A DNA stretch of 64,000 bases from Candidatus Pseudomonas phytovorans (GCA_029202525.1 CP119325.1:5492001-5556000); one strand, 5' to 3'; positions 17,208 through 26,967 are shown, numbered from the stretch's first letter. Translations and numbers: made by a program. Notes: generated by a model not told the origin, from the sequence alone.

Positions 17208-18359
17208 ATGACGGCCCATGCCGAGCTCTCGCCTACCCTTCAACTGGCCTGCGACCTGATCCGTCGCCCCTCGGTCACCCCCGTCGACGCCGATTGCCAG
17301 GCGCAGATGATGAAGCGCCTGGGCGCCGTGGGCTTCGAGCTCGAACCAATGCGCATCGAGGACGTCGACAATTTCTGGGCGACTCACGGCAACCAGGACG
17401 GCCCGGTACTGTGCTTCGCCGGCCACACCGACGTAGTGCCCACCGGCCCTGTGCAGCAATGGCAACATGAACCGTTCGAAGCGCTGATCGACGCTGACGG
17501 CATGCTCTGCGGCCGTGGCGCCGCCGACATGAAAGGCAGCCTGGCGTCCATGGTGATAGCCAGCGAGCGCTTCGTGCACGACTACCCGAACCACCGCGGC
17601 AAGGTCGCCTTCCTGATCACCAGCGACGAGGAAGGCCCGGCCCACCACGGCACCAAGGCCGTGGTCGAGCGCCTGAAAGCACGCAACGAACGCCTGGACT
17701 GGTGCATTGTCGGCGAACCGTCCAGCACCACCCTGCTGGGCGACGTGGTCAAGAACGGCCGCCGTGGCTCACTGGGTGCCAAGCTGACCGTGCGCGGCAA
17801 GCAGGGCCACGTGGCCTACCCGCACCTGGCACGTAACCCGATCCACCTGGCGGCCCCGGCCCTGGCAGAACTGGCAGCCGAGCACTGGGACGAAGGCAAC
17901 GCGTTCTTCCCGCCGACCAGCTTCCAGATCTCCAACCTCAATTCCGGCACCGGCGCCACCAACGTGGTACCGGGCGACCTGACAGCGCTGTTCAACTTCC
18001 GCTTCTCCACCGAGTCGACAGTGGAAGGCCTGCAGGCGCGGGTGTCGGCAATTCTCGACAAGCATCAACTGGACTGGTCGATCGACTGGGCGCTGTCGGG
18101 CTTGCCGTTCCTCACCGAACCCGGTGAACTGCTCGACGCCGTGGCACACAGCATCAAGGGCGTCACCGGCCGCGACACCCAGCCGTCCACCAGCGGCGGC
18201 ACCTCCGATGGCCGCTTCATCGCCACCATGGGTACCCAGGTGGTCGAACTGGGCCCGGTCAATGCCACCATTCACCAGGTAGACGAGCGGATCCTGGCCA
18301 GCGACCTCGACCTGCTGACTGAAATCTACTACCAGACCCTGGTTCGGTTGCTCGCCTGA
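17208..18359 (+). CDS. dapE: Succinyl-diaminopimelate desuccinylase
   Basis: The 383-residue M20 metallopeptidase-family enzyme hydrolyses N-succinyl-LL-diaminopimelate to LL-diaminopimelate. Metal-site motifs are CFAGHTDVVPTG near residue 70, GAADMKGSLA near 104, TSDEEGPAHHGTK near 138-150, CIVGEPSS near 168 and NATIHQVDE near 352. SGGTSDGRF near 330 is also conserved. The start matches the family N-terminus (LSPTLQLACDLIRRPS). The stop overlaps the rlmA ATG by one base, so the two are translationally coupled. Confidence 0.95.
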   Translation: MTAHAELSPTLQLACDLIRRPSVTPVDADCQAQMMKRLGAVGFELEPMRIEDVDNFWATHGNQDGPVLCFAGHTDVVPTGPVQQWQHEPFEALIDADGMLCGRGAADMKGSLASMVIASERFVHDYPNHRGKVAFLITSDEEGPAHHGTKAVVERLKARNERLDWCIVGEPSSTTLLGDVVKNGRRGSLGAKLTVRGKQGHVAYPHLARNPIHLAAPALAELAAEHWDEGNAFFPPTSFQISNLNSGTGATNVVPGDLTALFNFRFSTESTVEGLQARVSAILDKHQLDWSIDWALSGLPFLTEPGELLDAVAHSIKGVTGRDTQPSTSGGTSDGRFIATMGTQVVELGPVNATIHQVDERILASDLDLLTEIYYQTLVRLLA

Positions 18360-19171
18360 TGCTCGCCTGCCCTCTTTGCCAGGCGCCGCTGAGCCGGCTC
18401 GACAACAGTGTGGTGTGCCCGGCCGGTCACCGCTTCGACCGCGCCCGCCAGGGTTACCTGAACCTGCTGCCGGTGCAGCACAAGAACAGCCGCGACCCGG
18501 GTGACAACCAGGCCATGGTCGAGGCCCGCCGCGACTTCCTCGACGCTGGCCACTACGCCCCGGTGGCCCACCGCCTGGCCGAGCTTGCCGCCGAGCGCCA
18601 GCCCGGCGCCTGGCTGGACATCGGCTGCGGCGAGGGGTACTACACCGCGCTGCTCGCCCAGGCCCTGCCGGGCGCAGACGGTTACGCCCTGGACATCTCC
18701 CGCGAGGCGGTCAAGCGTGCCTGCCGCCGCGCGCCACAGGTTACCTGGATGGTCGCGAGCATGGCTCGCGTGCCGCTGGCCGACGCCAGTTGCCAGTTCA
18801 TCGCCAGCGTGTTCAGCCCGCTGGACTGGGCCGAGGCCAGGCGCCTGCTCAGCCCTGGCGGCGGCCTGATGCGGGTCGGCCCGACCAGCGGCCACCTGAT
18901 GGAACTGCGCGAAGTGCTCTACGATGAAGTGCGCCCTTACGCCGACGACAAGCACTTGGCCCTCGTCCCCGAAGGCATGGCCCACGCCCACAGCGAAACC
19001 CTTGAGTTCCGCCTGAGCCTGGCCGAGCCCAAGGCACGCGCCGACTTGCTCGCGATGACCCCGCACGGCTGGCGTGCCAGCGCCGAAAAACGCGCCCGGG
19101 TGATCGACCAGCCCGAGCCGTTCGAGGTCACGGTTTCCATGCGTTATGACTATTTCGTGCGCCAAGACTGA
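18359..19171 (+). CDS. rlmA: 23S rRNA (guanine-N1)-methyltransferase RlmA
   Basis: The 270-residue product has an N-terminal zinc knuckle (C4 and C7 in MLACPLCQAPL, then VVCPAGHRFD around residues 18-25), followed by LDIGCGEGYYT near 86-96, the SAM-binding loop of a Rossmann methyltransferase. This arrangement is that of RlmA (RrmA), which methylates N1 of a guanine in helix 35 of 23S rRNA, G745 in E. coli. It starts in the dapE stop codon. Closely related RlmA-II enzymes of Gram-positives act on a neighbouring base, but that is less likely here. Confidence 0.88.
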   Translation: MLACPLCQAPLSRLDNSVVCPAGHRFDRARQGYLNLLPVQHKNSRDPGDNQAMVEARRDFLDAGHYAPVAHRLAELAAERQPGAWLDIGCGEGYYTALLAQALPGADGYALDISREAVKRACRRAPQVTWMVASMARVPLADASCQFIASVFSPLDWAEARRLLSPGGGLMRVGPTSGHLMELREVLYDEVRPYADDKHLALVPEGMAHAHSETLEFRLSLAEPKARADLLAMTPHGWRASAEKRARVIDQPEPFEVTVSMRYDYFVRQD

Positions 19172-19188
19172 GCACACCCGGAGCCCTT

Positions 19189-19566
19189 ATGCGCCAACCT
19201 GATATCGAGATTTACCTGAAGGACGCCGACGTCGACCACAAGCAGATTGCCGAGTGGCTCGCCCAGGCAATCGGCCCTTGCAGCGAATGGCAGCAGAAAG
19301 GCCAGACGTTCAAATGCAAGGCCGGTAACATTCCGGTCACCTGGTTACCCAAGGCTGTAGGGAAATGGAACAGCCTGTACCTTGAAAGCGACCAGACGCC
19401 ATGGGCCGATGATGTCGCCTGCGCCCGCGCCGCATTTGCCACACTGGGCGTGGAAGTGCGCTGCGCACCGGGTGGCTGGGTCGAGGAAGACGGGGAAGAA
19501 GATGCCGACCGCTGGGTCCGCATCAGTGCCGACGGTGAAGAGGAAATCACCTGGCGTACCAGCTGA
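19189..19566 (+). CDS. Conserved hypothetical acidic protein
   Basis: A 125-residue protein that I do not assign. It begins MRQPDIEIYLKDADVDHKQI, has two Cys in the first half and a strongly acidic C-terminal third (EEDGEEDADRW). There is no signal peptide or membrane segment, so it is probably cytoplasmic. It follows rlmA by 17 bases on the same strand and is likely the last gene of dapE-rlmA. A stem-loop follows. Codon use looks like that of its neighbours, which favours a real gene. Confidence 0.75.
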   Translation: MRQPDIEIYLKDADVDHKQIAEWLAQAIGPCSEWQQKGQTFKCKAGNIPVTWLPKAVGKWNSLYLESDQTPWADDVACARAAFATLGVEVRCAPGGWVEEDGEEDADRWVRISADGEEEITWRTS

Positions 19567-19574
19567 AACAGGTT

Positions 19575-19616
19575 GCTTCAGGCTGCAAGTTACACGGTCA
19601 ACTTGCAGCTTGAGGC
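19575..19616. terminator. Stem-loop between convergent genes
   Basis: CTGCAAGTT pairs perfectly with AACTTGCAG, extended with mismatches to a 17-base arm on each side and an 8-base loop. It lies between the stop of the hypothetical gene and the end of the cold-shock gene, and may serve both. Confidence 0.65.
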
Positions 19617-19630
19617 CTACCGCAAAAGGC

Positions 19631-19840
19631 TCAGAGGCCCACTACGTCTTCGGCTTGCAGGCCTTTCTGGCCCTGCACGCAGGCGTATTCCACCCGCTGC
19701 CCTTCGACCAGGGTACGATGCCCCTCACCGCGGATCGCCCGATAGTGGACGAACACATCCGCACCACCTTCGCGCTGAATGAAGCCATAACCCTTGGCAT
19801 CGTTGAACCACTTTACATTCCCAGTCTCACGAGACGACAT
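19631..19840 (-). CDS. Cold-shock domain protein
   Basis: The 69-residue single cold-shock domain protein shows GNVKWFNDAKGYGFIQ with RNP1 at KGYGFI and DVFVHYRAI with RNP2. It binds single-stranded nucleic acid. GGAGTAG upstream of the ATG supports the start. The sequence does not tell whether it is cold-induced (CspA-like) or stationary-phase (CspD-like). The loop region EGHRTLVEGQRVEY and the ending KGLQAEDVVGL are closer to the CspA-type paralogues of pseudomonads than to long CspD. Confidence 0.92.
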   Translation of the reverse strand: MSSRETGNVKWFNDAKGYGFIQREGGADVFVHYRAIRGEGHRTLVEGQRVEYACVQGQKGLQAEDVVGL

Positions 19841-20072
19841 CTGAACTACTCCGGATTTTTATTGTGAAGATCGCCTTGCAGGCATGAGCTTACGGCCCCG
19901 TGCCAACGCCGCTTGCCGAATATCCTGCAAGTGGCAGGCCGAGTATATGACACAGAACAAAAAAAATTGATGACGGCCCCGCAGTTGGCCGATTTTTGCT
20001 GAACTTACGCCGATACGGCAGACTAAGTTAGCTGGATACTCACCTGAACATCACACCCAGGGCACACACCCC

Positions 20073-22559
20073 ATGACCCGTTCCCCCCTGCGCCGCCTGA
20101 TCTTCGGCGCCTTGCGTCGCCTGTTGTACCTGTGGGTGCGCTCCGAGACCATCAACCAGTCTTCCATGTCCCTCAACCTGGACCGCAGCCGGCCGGTGTT
20201 CTATGCACTGCCCTCGCCTGCGCTCACCGACCTGGCGGTGCTCGACCACGAGTGCACCAAGGCGGGGCTGCCGCGCCCTGTGCTGCCGGTGGCGGTCGGC
20301 CAACTGCAGGAACCGGCCGGGTTCTTCTACCTGACCCCCGACCCGGACTGGCTTGGCCGGCAGGACAAACGCGGCGCCCCGCCCACGCTTGAGCGCCTGG
20401 TCGCCGCCGTCACCCAGCATGCCGAGGAAGATGCGCAGATCATTCCGGTCAGCGTGTTCTGGGGCCAGACCCCGGCCAGTGAGTCCAGCCCATGGAAGCT
20501 GCTGTTTGCCGACAGCTGGGCCGTTACCGGGCGCCTGCGCCGGCTGCTGACCGTGCTGATTCTGGGGCGCAAGACCCGGGTGCAGTTCTCTGCGCCTATC
20601 CACCTGCGGGAACTGGTCCAGCACAACAAGGGCCACGAGCGCACCGTGCGCATGGCCCAGCGCCTGATGCGCGTGCACTTTCGCAACCTCAAGACTGCCG
20701 TCATCGGCCCGGACATCTCGCACCGGCGCAACCTGGTCAAGGGCTTGGTCCACGCGCCACTGGTACGCCAGGCCATCGCTGACGAGGCCCAGCGTGAGAA
20801 TCTGCCGCTGGCCAAGGCCGAAGCCCAGGCGCTGCGCTACGGCAACGAGATCGCTTCGGACTACACCTACACCGTCATCCGCTTCCTCGAAGTGGTGCTC
20901 AGCTGGTTCTGGAACAAGATCTACGACGGCATCAAGGTCAACAACATCGAGCAGGTGCAGGGCATCGCCCCCGGCCACGAAGTGATCTACGTGCCGTGCC
21001 ACCGCAGCCACATCGACTACCTGCTGCTGTCGTACCTGTTGTTCCGCAACGGCCTCACCCCGCCGCACGTGGCTGCAGGCATCAACCTCAACATGCCGGT
21101 GGTGGGGAACCTGCTGCGCCGTGGCGGCGCCTTCTTCATGCGCCGCACGTTCAAAGGCAACCCGCTGTACACCGCAGTGTTCAACGAGTACCTGCATACT
21201 CTCTATACCAAAGGCTTCCCGGTCGAGTACTTCGTCGAAGGTGGCCGCTCGCGGACCGGGCGCATGCTGCAGCCACGTACCGGGATGCTGGCCATTACCC
21301 TGCGCAGCTTCCTGCGCTCGTCGCGCACGCCGGTCGTGTTCGTGCCGGTGTACATTGGCTACGAGCGCGTGCTTGAAGGCCGAACCTACCTGGGTGAATT
21401 GCGCGGGGCCAGTAAAAAGAAAGAGTCGGTGTTCGACATCTTCAAGGTGTTTGGTGCGCTCAAGCAGCGCTTTGGCCAGGTCTACGTCAACTTCGGCGAA
21501 CCGATCCGCCTCGCCGGTTTCCTCGACCAGCAACAGCCCGGCTGGCGTGAACAGGATCACGGCCCGCAATACCGCCCAGCCTGGCTCAACGCCGCCACCA
21601 CCCGCCTGGGCGAAACCGTGGCCCGTCACCTCAACGAGGCGGCCGCCATCAACCCGGTCAACCTGGTAGCCCTGGCGCTGCTGTCCACCAGCCGCCTAGC
21701 CCTGGACGAACGCGCCCTGACCCGCGTGCTCGACCTGTACCTGGCCCTGTTGCGCCAGGTGCCCTACTCGCCGCACACCACCCTGCCCGACGGTGACGGC
21801 CAGGCACTGATCGAACACGTGCGCAGCATGAACCTGGTGGCCGAACAGAAGGACGCCCTGGGCCGCATCCTCTACCTGGATGAAGGCAATGCGGTCCTGA
21901 TGACCTACTACCGCAACAACGTACTGCACATCTTCGCCCTGCCGGCGCTGCTGGCCAGCTTCTTCCTCAGCAGCGCGCGCATGAGCCGGGAACTGCTGGG
22001 CCAGTATGTGCATGCGTTGTACCCGTACCTGCAGGCCGAACTATTCTTGCGCTGGACGCCAGAGCAACTGGACGAGGTGATCGACCACTGGCTGGCCGCG
22101 CTGGTCGAGCAAGGCCTGCTGCGTCAGGAAAACGACCTGTACGTGCGCCCGGCGCCCAGCTCGCGGCAGTTCGTGTTGCTGACACTGCTCGCACGCACCA
22201 TCACCCAGACCCTGCAGCGTTTCTACATGGCCACCTCGCTGCTGCTCAACAGCGGGCAGAACAGCTTGAGTGCCGAAGCGCTGGAGGATTTGTGCGTGAT
22301 GATGGCCCAGCGCCTGTCGATCCTGCATGGCCTGAATGCGCCGGAGTTCTTCGACAAGACGCTGTTCCGCCACTTTATCCAGACCCTGCTCCAGCAAGGC
22401 GTGCTGTACGCCGATGCGCAAGGCAAGCTGGGCTATCACGACAGGCTTGGCGAGCTGGCCGAAGGCGTGGCCAAGCGTGTGCTGTCGGCCGAGCTGCGCC
22501 TGTCGATTCGCCAGGTGGCGCTACACCGTGACGATGGCCTGGAAACTTCGACCATCTAA
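20073..22559 (+). CDS. plsB: Glycerol-3-phosphate 1-O-acyltransferase PlsB
   Basis: The 828-residue inner-membrane enzyme puts the first acyl chain on glycerol 3-phosphate, the first step of phospholipid synthesis. The HX4D catalytic motif is at about 309-314 in CHRSHIDYLLLSY, GNLLRRGGAFFMRR follows near 346, YFVEGGRSRTGRML near 385-398 is the glycerol-phosphate-binding motif, and PVVFVPVYIGYERV near 425 is the fourth family motif. The length matches gammaproteobacterial PlsB. The gene is divergent from the cold-shock gene across 232 bases. Confidence 0.96.
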   Translation: MTRSPLRRLIFGALRRLLYLWVRSETINQSSMSLNLDRSRPVFYALPSPALTDLAVLDHECTKAGLPRPVLPVAVGQLQEPAGFFYLTPDPDWLGRQDKRGAPPTLERLVAAVTQHAEEDAQIIPVSVFWGQTPASESSPWKLLFADSWAVTGRLRRLLTVLILGRKTRVQFSAPIHLRELVQHNKGHERTVRMAQRLMRVHFRNLKTAVIGPDISHRRNLVKGLVHAPLVRQAIADEAQRENLPLAKAEAQALRYGNEIASDYTYTVIRFLEVVLSWFWNKIYDGIKVNNIEQVQGIAPGHEVIYVPCHRSHIDYLLLSYLLFRNGLTPPHVAAGINLNMPVVGNLLRRGGAFFMRRTFKGNPLYTAVFNEYLHTLYTKGFPVEYFVEGGRSRTGRMLQPRTGMLAITLRSFLRSSRTPVVFVPVYIGYERVLEGRTYLGELRGASKKKESVFDIFKVFGALKQRFGQVYVNFGEPIRLAGFLDQQQPGWREQDHGPQYRPAWLNAATTRLGETVARHLNEAAAINPVNLVALALLSTSRLALDERALTRVLDLYLALLRQVPYSPHTTLPDGDGQALIEHVRSMNLVAEQKDALGRILYLDEGNAVLMTYYRNNVLHIFALPALLASFFLSSARMSRELLGQYVHALYPYLQAELFLRWTPEQLDEVIDHWLAALVEQGLLRQENDLYVRPAPSSRQFVLLTLLARTITQTLQRFYMATSLLLNSGQNSLSAEALEDLCVMMAQRLSILHGLNAPEFFDKTLFRHFIQTLLQQGVLYADAQGKLGYHDRLGELAEGVAKRVLSAELRLSIRQVALHRDDGLETSTI

Positions 22560-22635
22560 CGCTTCATCCGCCGGAAAAATCCGCTAAAGTCCTTGGGGTT
22601 GGCCACAAGCCAGCGCCAAGGACCCCGGAGATTCC

Positions 22636-23034
22636 ATGAAAAAGCTCTTTATGCTGTGTTGCGCATCCCTGCTCGCAGCCTGTTCCAGCCAAACCCCATC
22701 CACCCAGGCCAGCCTGGACGGTGAAGTCTTCTACCTGCAGCGTATTGCCCTGCCGCCTGCCGCGACCTTGAGCGTGGAGCTGCAGGATGTGTCGCTGATG
22801 GACGCCCCTGCCGTAACCCTGGCCCGCCAGGCCGGCCCGGTCAAAGGCAACGTTCCGCTGCCGTTCCACCTCAGTTACGACCCAGCCCAGGTCAAACCCG
22901 GCCACCGCTATGCGGTGAGTGCGCGCATCGAGCTGGATGGCAAGCTGCTGTTCATCAATACCGAACACCATGGTGTCATGCTCGACGGCAGTGACCCGAA
23001 ATCTGTTCGGATCAAGGTCGACCAGGTTCGCTGA
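22636..23034 (+). CDS. YbaY/YscW-type lipoprotein
   Basis: The 132-residue product has a lipoprotein signal with lipobox LLAAC and Cys at about residue 15. The mature part (GEVFYLQRIALPPAATLSVELQDVSLMDAPAVT) matches the YbaY/YscW lipoprotein family, small beta-sandwich proteins seen singly in genomes; YscW homologues act as pilotins in type III secretion, but there is no secretion locus here. It follows plsB by 76 bases and precedes another exported protein by 33. Confidence 0.85.
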   Translation: MKKLFMLCCASLLAACSSQTPSTQASLDGEVFYLQRIALPPAATLSVELQDVSLMDAPAVTLARQAGPVKGNVPLPFHLSYDPAQVKPGHRYAVSARIELDGKLLFINTEHHGVMLDGSDPKSVRIKVDQVR

Positions 23035-23067
23035 TACCCGTATTTATATGTTCATAAGGAAAGCTTC

Positions 23068-23757
23068 ATGATCCGCACTTCCCTGCGTTTCACCACCCTG
23101 TGCGCCGGCCTGCTGCTGTCGGCCAGCGCCCTGGCCCTGTCGCTGGGCGACCTTAGCCAGAAAGACGCCACTGGCGGCCTGAAAGATACCCTGACCCAAG
23201 GCGCGCAGCTCGCCGTCAAGCAGTTGAGCACCCCAGGTGGCTTCAGCAACAACCCCGATGTGCGCATCGAGTTGCCGGGCAACCTGGGCAAAGCCGCCAA
23301 GGCGATGAAGATGTTCGGCAAAGGTGAACAGGTCGATGCCCTTGAAGCCAGCATGAACAAGGCAGCCGAAGCTGCCGTGCCGCAGGCCCAGGCGATTCTG
23401 GTCGATGCCGTGAAGAACATGAGCGTGACCGATGCCAAAGGCATCCTCAGCGGCGGTGACGACTCGGCCACCCAGTACCTGAACAAGAGCAGCCGCGAGC
23501 AGATCCGCGCCAAGTTCCTGCCGATCGTCAAGCAGGCGACCGACAAGGTTGGCCTGGCCCAGCAATACAACAATTTTGCCGGGCAAGCGGTGGCATTGGG
23601 CGTGGTCGACGCCAAAAGCGCCAGCATCGAGAACTATGTGACCGAGAAGGCGCTGGATGGCCTGTTCGAGATGATTGGCAAGCAAGAGCAGAACATTCGC
23701 GAGAACCCGGCTGCGGCGGCTACCAGCCTGGCCAAGAAGGTTTTCGGCGCCCTCTGA
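23068..23757 (+). CDS. Exported DUF4197 family protein
   Basis: The 229-residue product has an N-terminal signal peptide ending near ASALA at residue 23. The mature part is helix-rich, with DATGGLKDTLTQGAQLAVKQLS, NPDVRIELPGNL and AKGILSGGDDSATQYL, the pattern of DUF4197. The function of the family is unknown to me; it should be periplasmic. AAGGAAAG upstream of the ATG gives a good ribosome binding site. A REP pair lies after the gene. Confidence 0.85.
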   Translation: MIRTSLRFTTLCAGLLLSASALALSLGDLSQKDATGGLKDTLTQGAQLAVKQLSTPGGFSNNPDVRIELPGNLGKAAKAMKMFGKGEQVDALEASMNKAAEAAVPQAQAILVDAVKNMSVTDAKGILSGGDDSATQYLNKSSREQIRAKFLPIVKQATDKVGLAQQYNNFAGQAVALGVVDAKSASIENYVTEKALDGLFEMIGKQEQNIRENPAAAATSLAKKVFGAL

Positions 23758-23761
23758 TGGC

Positions 23762-23887
23762 CCTGGGGGCTGCGTTGCAGCCCATTCGCGGGACAAGCCC
23801 GCTCCCACAGATTTTCCACCATCCGGAACACTGTGGCATCCCTGTGGGAGCGGGCTTGCCCCGCGAATGGAGGGCAAAGCCCTCCCC
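23762..23887. repeat. REP pair between DUF4197 gene and RND permease
   Basis: A GGGGCTGCGTTGCAGCCC hairpin plus REP core, then about 30 spacer bases, then an inverted REP core ending in AGGGCAAAGCCCTCCCC. It separates two convergent genes. Confidence 0.88.
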
Positions 23888-23895
23888 TGCGGTCG

Positions 23896-26800
23896 TCAGG
23901 TTTTCTTCACCCTGAACCACGCCGCATACAACGCCGGCAGGAACAACAGGGTCAACGCCGTGGCCACGATCAACCCCCCCATGATCGCCACTGCCATCGG
24001 CCCGTAGAACACGCTGCGTGACAACGGGATCATCGCCAGCACCGCCGCCAGCGCGGTCAGCACGATCGGCCGGAAGCGCCGCACGGTTGCTTCGATGATC
24101 GCCTGCCAACGCTCCATGCCCGCCGCGATGTCCTGCTCGATCTGGTCCACCAGAATCACCGAGTTGCGCATGATCATGCCCGCCAGGGCAATGGTGCCCA
24201 GCATGGCGACAAAACCGAACGGCTGGCGGAACACCAGCAGGAACAGGGTCACGCCAATCAGCCCAAGCGGCGCGGTAAGGAACACCATCACCGTGCGCGA
24301 AAAGCTGCGCAGCTGGATCATCAGCAGGCTCAAAACCACCACCACGAACAGCGGCATGCCAGCGTTCACCGAATTCTGCCCACGCTCGGAGTCTTCAACC
24401 GTACCGCCCACTTCCAGCAGGTAGCCATCCGGCAGCTTGGCGCGTATCTCCTGCAGCGTCGGTTCGATCTGTTTCACCAGCGTGGCCGGTTGCTCCTTGT
24501 CGTAGATATCGGCGCGCACGGTCACCGTCGGCAGGCGGTTGCGGTGCCAGATGATGCCTTCCTCGAAGCCGTATTCCAGCGTCGCCACCTGCGACAGCGC
24601 CACACTCTGGCCGTTGTCGGTGGGCAGTGCCAGGCTGCCGAGGTTAGCCAGCTCGCCGCGTTCCTGTTGGGTGCCGCGCAGCAGGATCTCGATCAGCTCG
24701 TTGTCCTCGCGGTACTGGCTGACCGTGGTGCCAGTCAGCGAGCTTTGCAGGAAGCTGGACAAGTGCGCGGTACTTACGCCCAGGGCACGGGCGCGGTCCT
24801 GGTCGATTTCGAGGAACACGGCCTTGCTTGGCTCTTCCCAGTCCAGGTGCACGTTCACCACATGTGGGTTCTCGCGCACCTTGTCGGCCACTTCACGGGC
24901 CAACGCACGGGCCTTCTCGATGTGCTCGCCGGTGACCCGGAACTGCACCGGGTAACCCACAGGCGGGCCGTTTTCCAGGCGCGTAACCCGGGCACGCAGG
25001 TCGGGGAATTGCTGGTCTACCGTGTTGATCAGCCAGCTGCGCAAGCGCTCGCGGTCCTCCATCGACTTGGCCAGCACCACGAACTGGGCAAAGCTGGCGG
25101 CCGGCAGTTGCTGGTCCAGCGGCAGGTAGAAGCGCGGCGAACCGGTACCCACGTAGGCCACGTAGTTGTCGATACCATCCTGCTGCTTGAGCAGAGCCTC
25201 CAGCTGCTTGACCCGCTCGGCGGTGTTGGCCAGCGAGGCGCCTTCCGCCAGCTTCAGGTCGACCATCAGCTCCGGGCGCCCGGAAGCCGGGAAGAACTGC
25301 TGGGGCACGAAACGGAACAACAGGATACTGCCGACAAAGGCGGCGATGGTCAGCAGGATCACCGTCTTGCGCCGCCGCACGCACCACTCCACCACCCGCC
25401 GCACGCGCTGGTAGAACGGCGTGGCGTAAGGGTCTGGCGCCTGGCCATCCTTGCCATGGCGCGCAGCGTGCAGCTTGGCCAGGTCTGGCAACAGGCGCTC
25501 GCCCAGATAAGGCACGAACACCACGGCCGCCACCCACGAGGTCAGCAAGGCGATGGTCACCACCTGGAAGATCGAGCGCGTGTACTCACCCGTGCTGGAG
25601 GCCGCCGTGGCAATCGGCAGGAAGCCTGCGGCCGTGATCAGGGTACCGGTAAGCATCGGGAACGCCGTGCTGGTCCAGGCATAACTGGCCGCCTTGAGCC
25701 GGTCGTAGCCCTGCTCCATCTTGATCGCCATCATTTCCACAGCAATGATCGCGTCGTCCACCAGCAGGCCCAGCGCCAGCACCAGGGCTCCCAGGGAAAT
25801 CTTGTGCAGGCCGATGCCAAAGTAATGCATGGCAGCGAAGGTCATGGCCAGCACCAGCGGGATGGCCAGCGCCACCACCAGGCCGGTGCGCAGGCCCAGC
25901 GAGAAGAAGCTCACCAGCAGCACGATGACCAACGCCTCGACCAGCACCTGCACGAATTCGCCAACACCGGCCTTGACCGCCGCAGGCTGGTCCGAGACCT
26001 TGCGCAGCTCCATGCCGGCCGGCAGGTTGCGCGCCACCCGCTCGAACTCGCCTTCCAGGGCCTTGCCCAGTACCAGAATGTCGCCGCCGTCCTTCATCGA
26101 CACGGCCAGGCCAATGGCATCTTCACCCATGAAGCGCATGCGCGGGGCGGGTGGGTCGTTGAAGCCACGGTGCACCTCAGCGACATCGCCGATCCGAAAG
26201 GTGCGGTCACCCACGCGAATAGGGAACTGACGGATCTGCTCGACGCTGTCGAAGCGCCCGCTCACCCGCAGCTGCAGGCGCTCGCTGGGCGTCTCGAAGA
26301 AGCCGGCGGTGCTCACCGCGTTCTGCTCTTGCAGCGCCTTCTGCACAGCCTCTAGCGGTACGCCTAGGGTGGCCAACTTGAGGTTGGACAGCTCGATCCA
26401 GATTTTCTCGTCCTGCAGGCCGACCAGTTCGACCTTGCCCACATCCTTCACCCGCTGCAGCTGGATCTGGATGCGGTCGGCGTAGTCCTTGAGCACCGCG
26501 TAGTCAAAGCCCTCACCGGTCAGCGCGTAGATATTGCCGAACGTGGTGCCGAACTCGTCATTGAAGAACGGGCCCTGGATTTCCGGTGGCAAGGTGTGGC
26601 GGATGTCCGCGACCTTCTTGCGGATCTGGTACCACAGCTCGGGTATGTCCTTGGAATGCAGCGAGTCGCGGGCCATGAAGGTGACCTGCGATTCACCGGG
26701 GCGAGAGAACGAGACAATCTTCTCGTACTCGCCGGTTTCCATCAGCTTCTTCTCGATGCTTTCGGTGACCTGACGCGACACTTCTTCGGCGCTGGCGCCC

Positions 26801-26961
26801 GGCCACAGGGTACGAATGACCATGGCCTTGAAGGTGAATGGCGGGTCCTCGCTCTGGCCGAGCTTGGTGTAGGACATGGCGCCAATGGCCGCCAGCAGGA
26901 TCATCAGGAACAGGACGATCTGGCGGTTGCGCAGCGCCCAGGCAGAAAGGTTGAAACCCAT
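23896..26961 (-). CDS. RND efflux permease, HAE-1 type
   Basis: The 1021-residue product has the classic RND plan: helix 1 (RQIVLFLMILLAAIGAM) at about 13-29, a large periplasmic loop, helices 2-6 at about 335-520 including GLLVDDAIIAVEMM near 402, a second large loop from about 560, and helices 8-12 at about 865-1015. It is proton-driven and works as a trimer with a periplasmic adaptor, which is encoded seven bases upstream. The N-terminus closely resembles TriC-like proteins. No outer-membrane channel gene is adjacent, so it presumably uses one encoded elsewhere. The substrate is unknown. Confidence 0.93.
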   Translation of the reverse strand: MGFNLSAWALRNRQIVLFLMILLAAIGAMSYTKLGQSEDPPFTFKAMVIRTLWPGASAEEVSRQVTESIEKKLMETGEYEKIVSFSRPGESQVTFMARDSLHSKDIPELWYQIRKKVADIRHTLPPEIQGPFFNDEFGTTFGNIYALTGEGFDYAVLKDYADRIQIQLQRVKDVGKVELVGLQDEKIWIELSNLKLATLGVPLEAVQKALQEQNAVSTAGFFETPSERLQLRVSGRFDSVEQIRQFPIRVGDRTFRIGDVAEVHRGFNDPPAPRMRFMGEDAIGLAVSMKDGGDILVLGKALEGEFERVARNLPAGMELRKVSDQPAAVKAGVGEFVQVLVEALVIVLLVSFFSLGLRTGLVVALAIPLVLAMTFAAMHYFGIGLHKISLGALVLALGLLVDDAIIAVEMMAIKMEQGYDRLKAASYAWTSTAFPMLTGTLITAAGFLPIATAASSTGEYTRSIFQVVTIALLTSWVAAVVFVPYLGERLLPDLAKLHAARHGKDGQAPDPYATPFYQRVRRVVEWCVRRRKTVILLTIAAFVGSILLFRFVPQQFFPASGRPELMVDLKLAEGASLANTAERVKQLEALLKQQDGIDNYVAYVGTGSPRFYLPLDQQLPAASFAQFVVLAKSMEDRERLRSWLINTVDQQFPDLRARVTRLENGPPVGYPVQFRVTGEHIEKARALAREVADKVRENPHVVNVHLDWEEPSKAVFLEIDQDRARALGVSTAHLSSFLQSSLTGTTVSQYREDNELIEILLRGTQQERGELANLGSLALPTDNGQSVALSQVATLEYGFEEGIIWHRNRLPTVTVRADIYDKEQPATLVKQIEPTLQEIRAKLPDGYLLEVGGTVEDSERGQNSVNAGMPLFVVVVLSLLMIQLRSFSRTVMVFLTAPLGLIGVTLFLLVFRQPFGFVAMLGTIALAGMIMRNSVILVDQIEQDIAAGMERWQAIIEATVRRFRPIVLTALAAVLAMIPLSRSVFYGPMAVAIMGGLIVATALTLLFLPALYAAWFRVKKT

Positions 26962-26967
26962 CGGGAC

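Noticed and set aside
24490..26355. 621-codon frame antisense to the RND permease
   Set aside because: Antisense shadow with Gln/His/Arg-rich composition.
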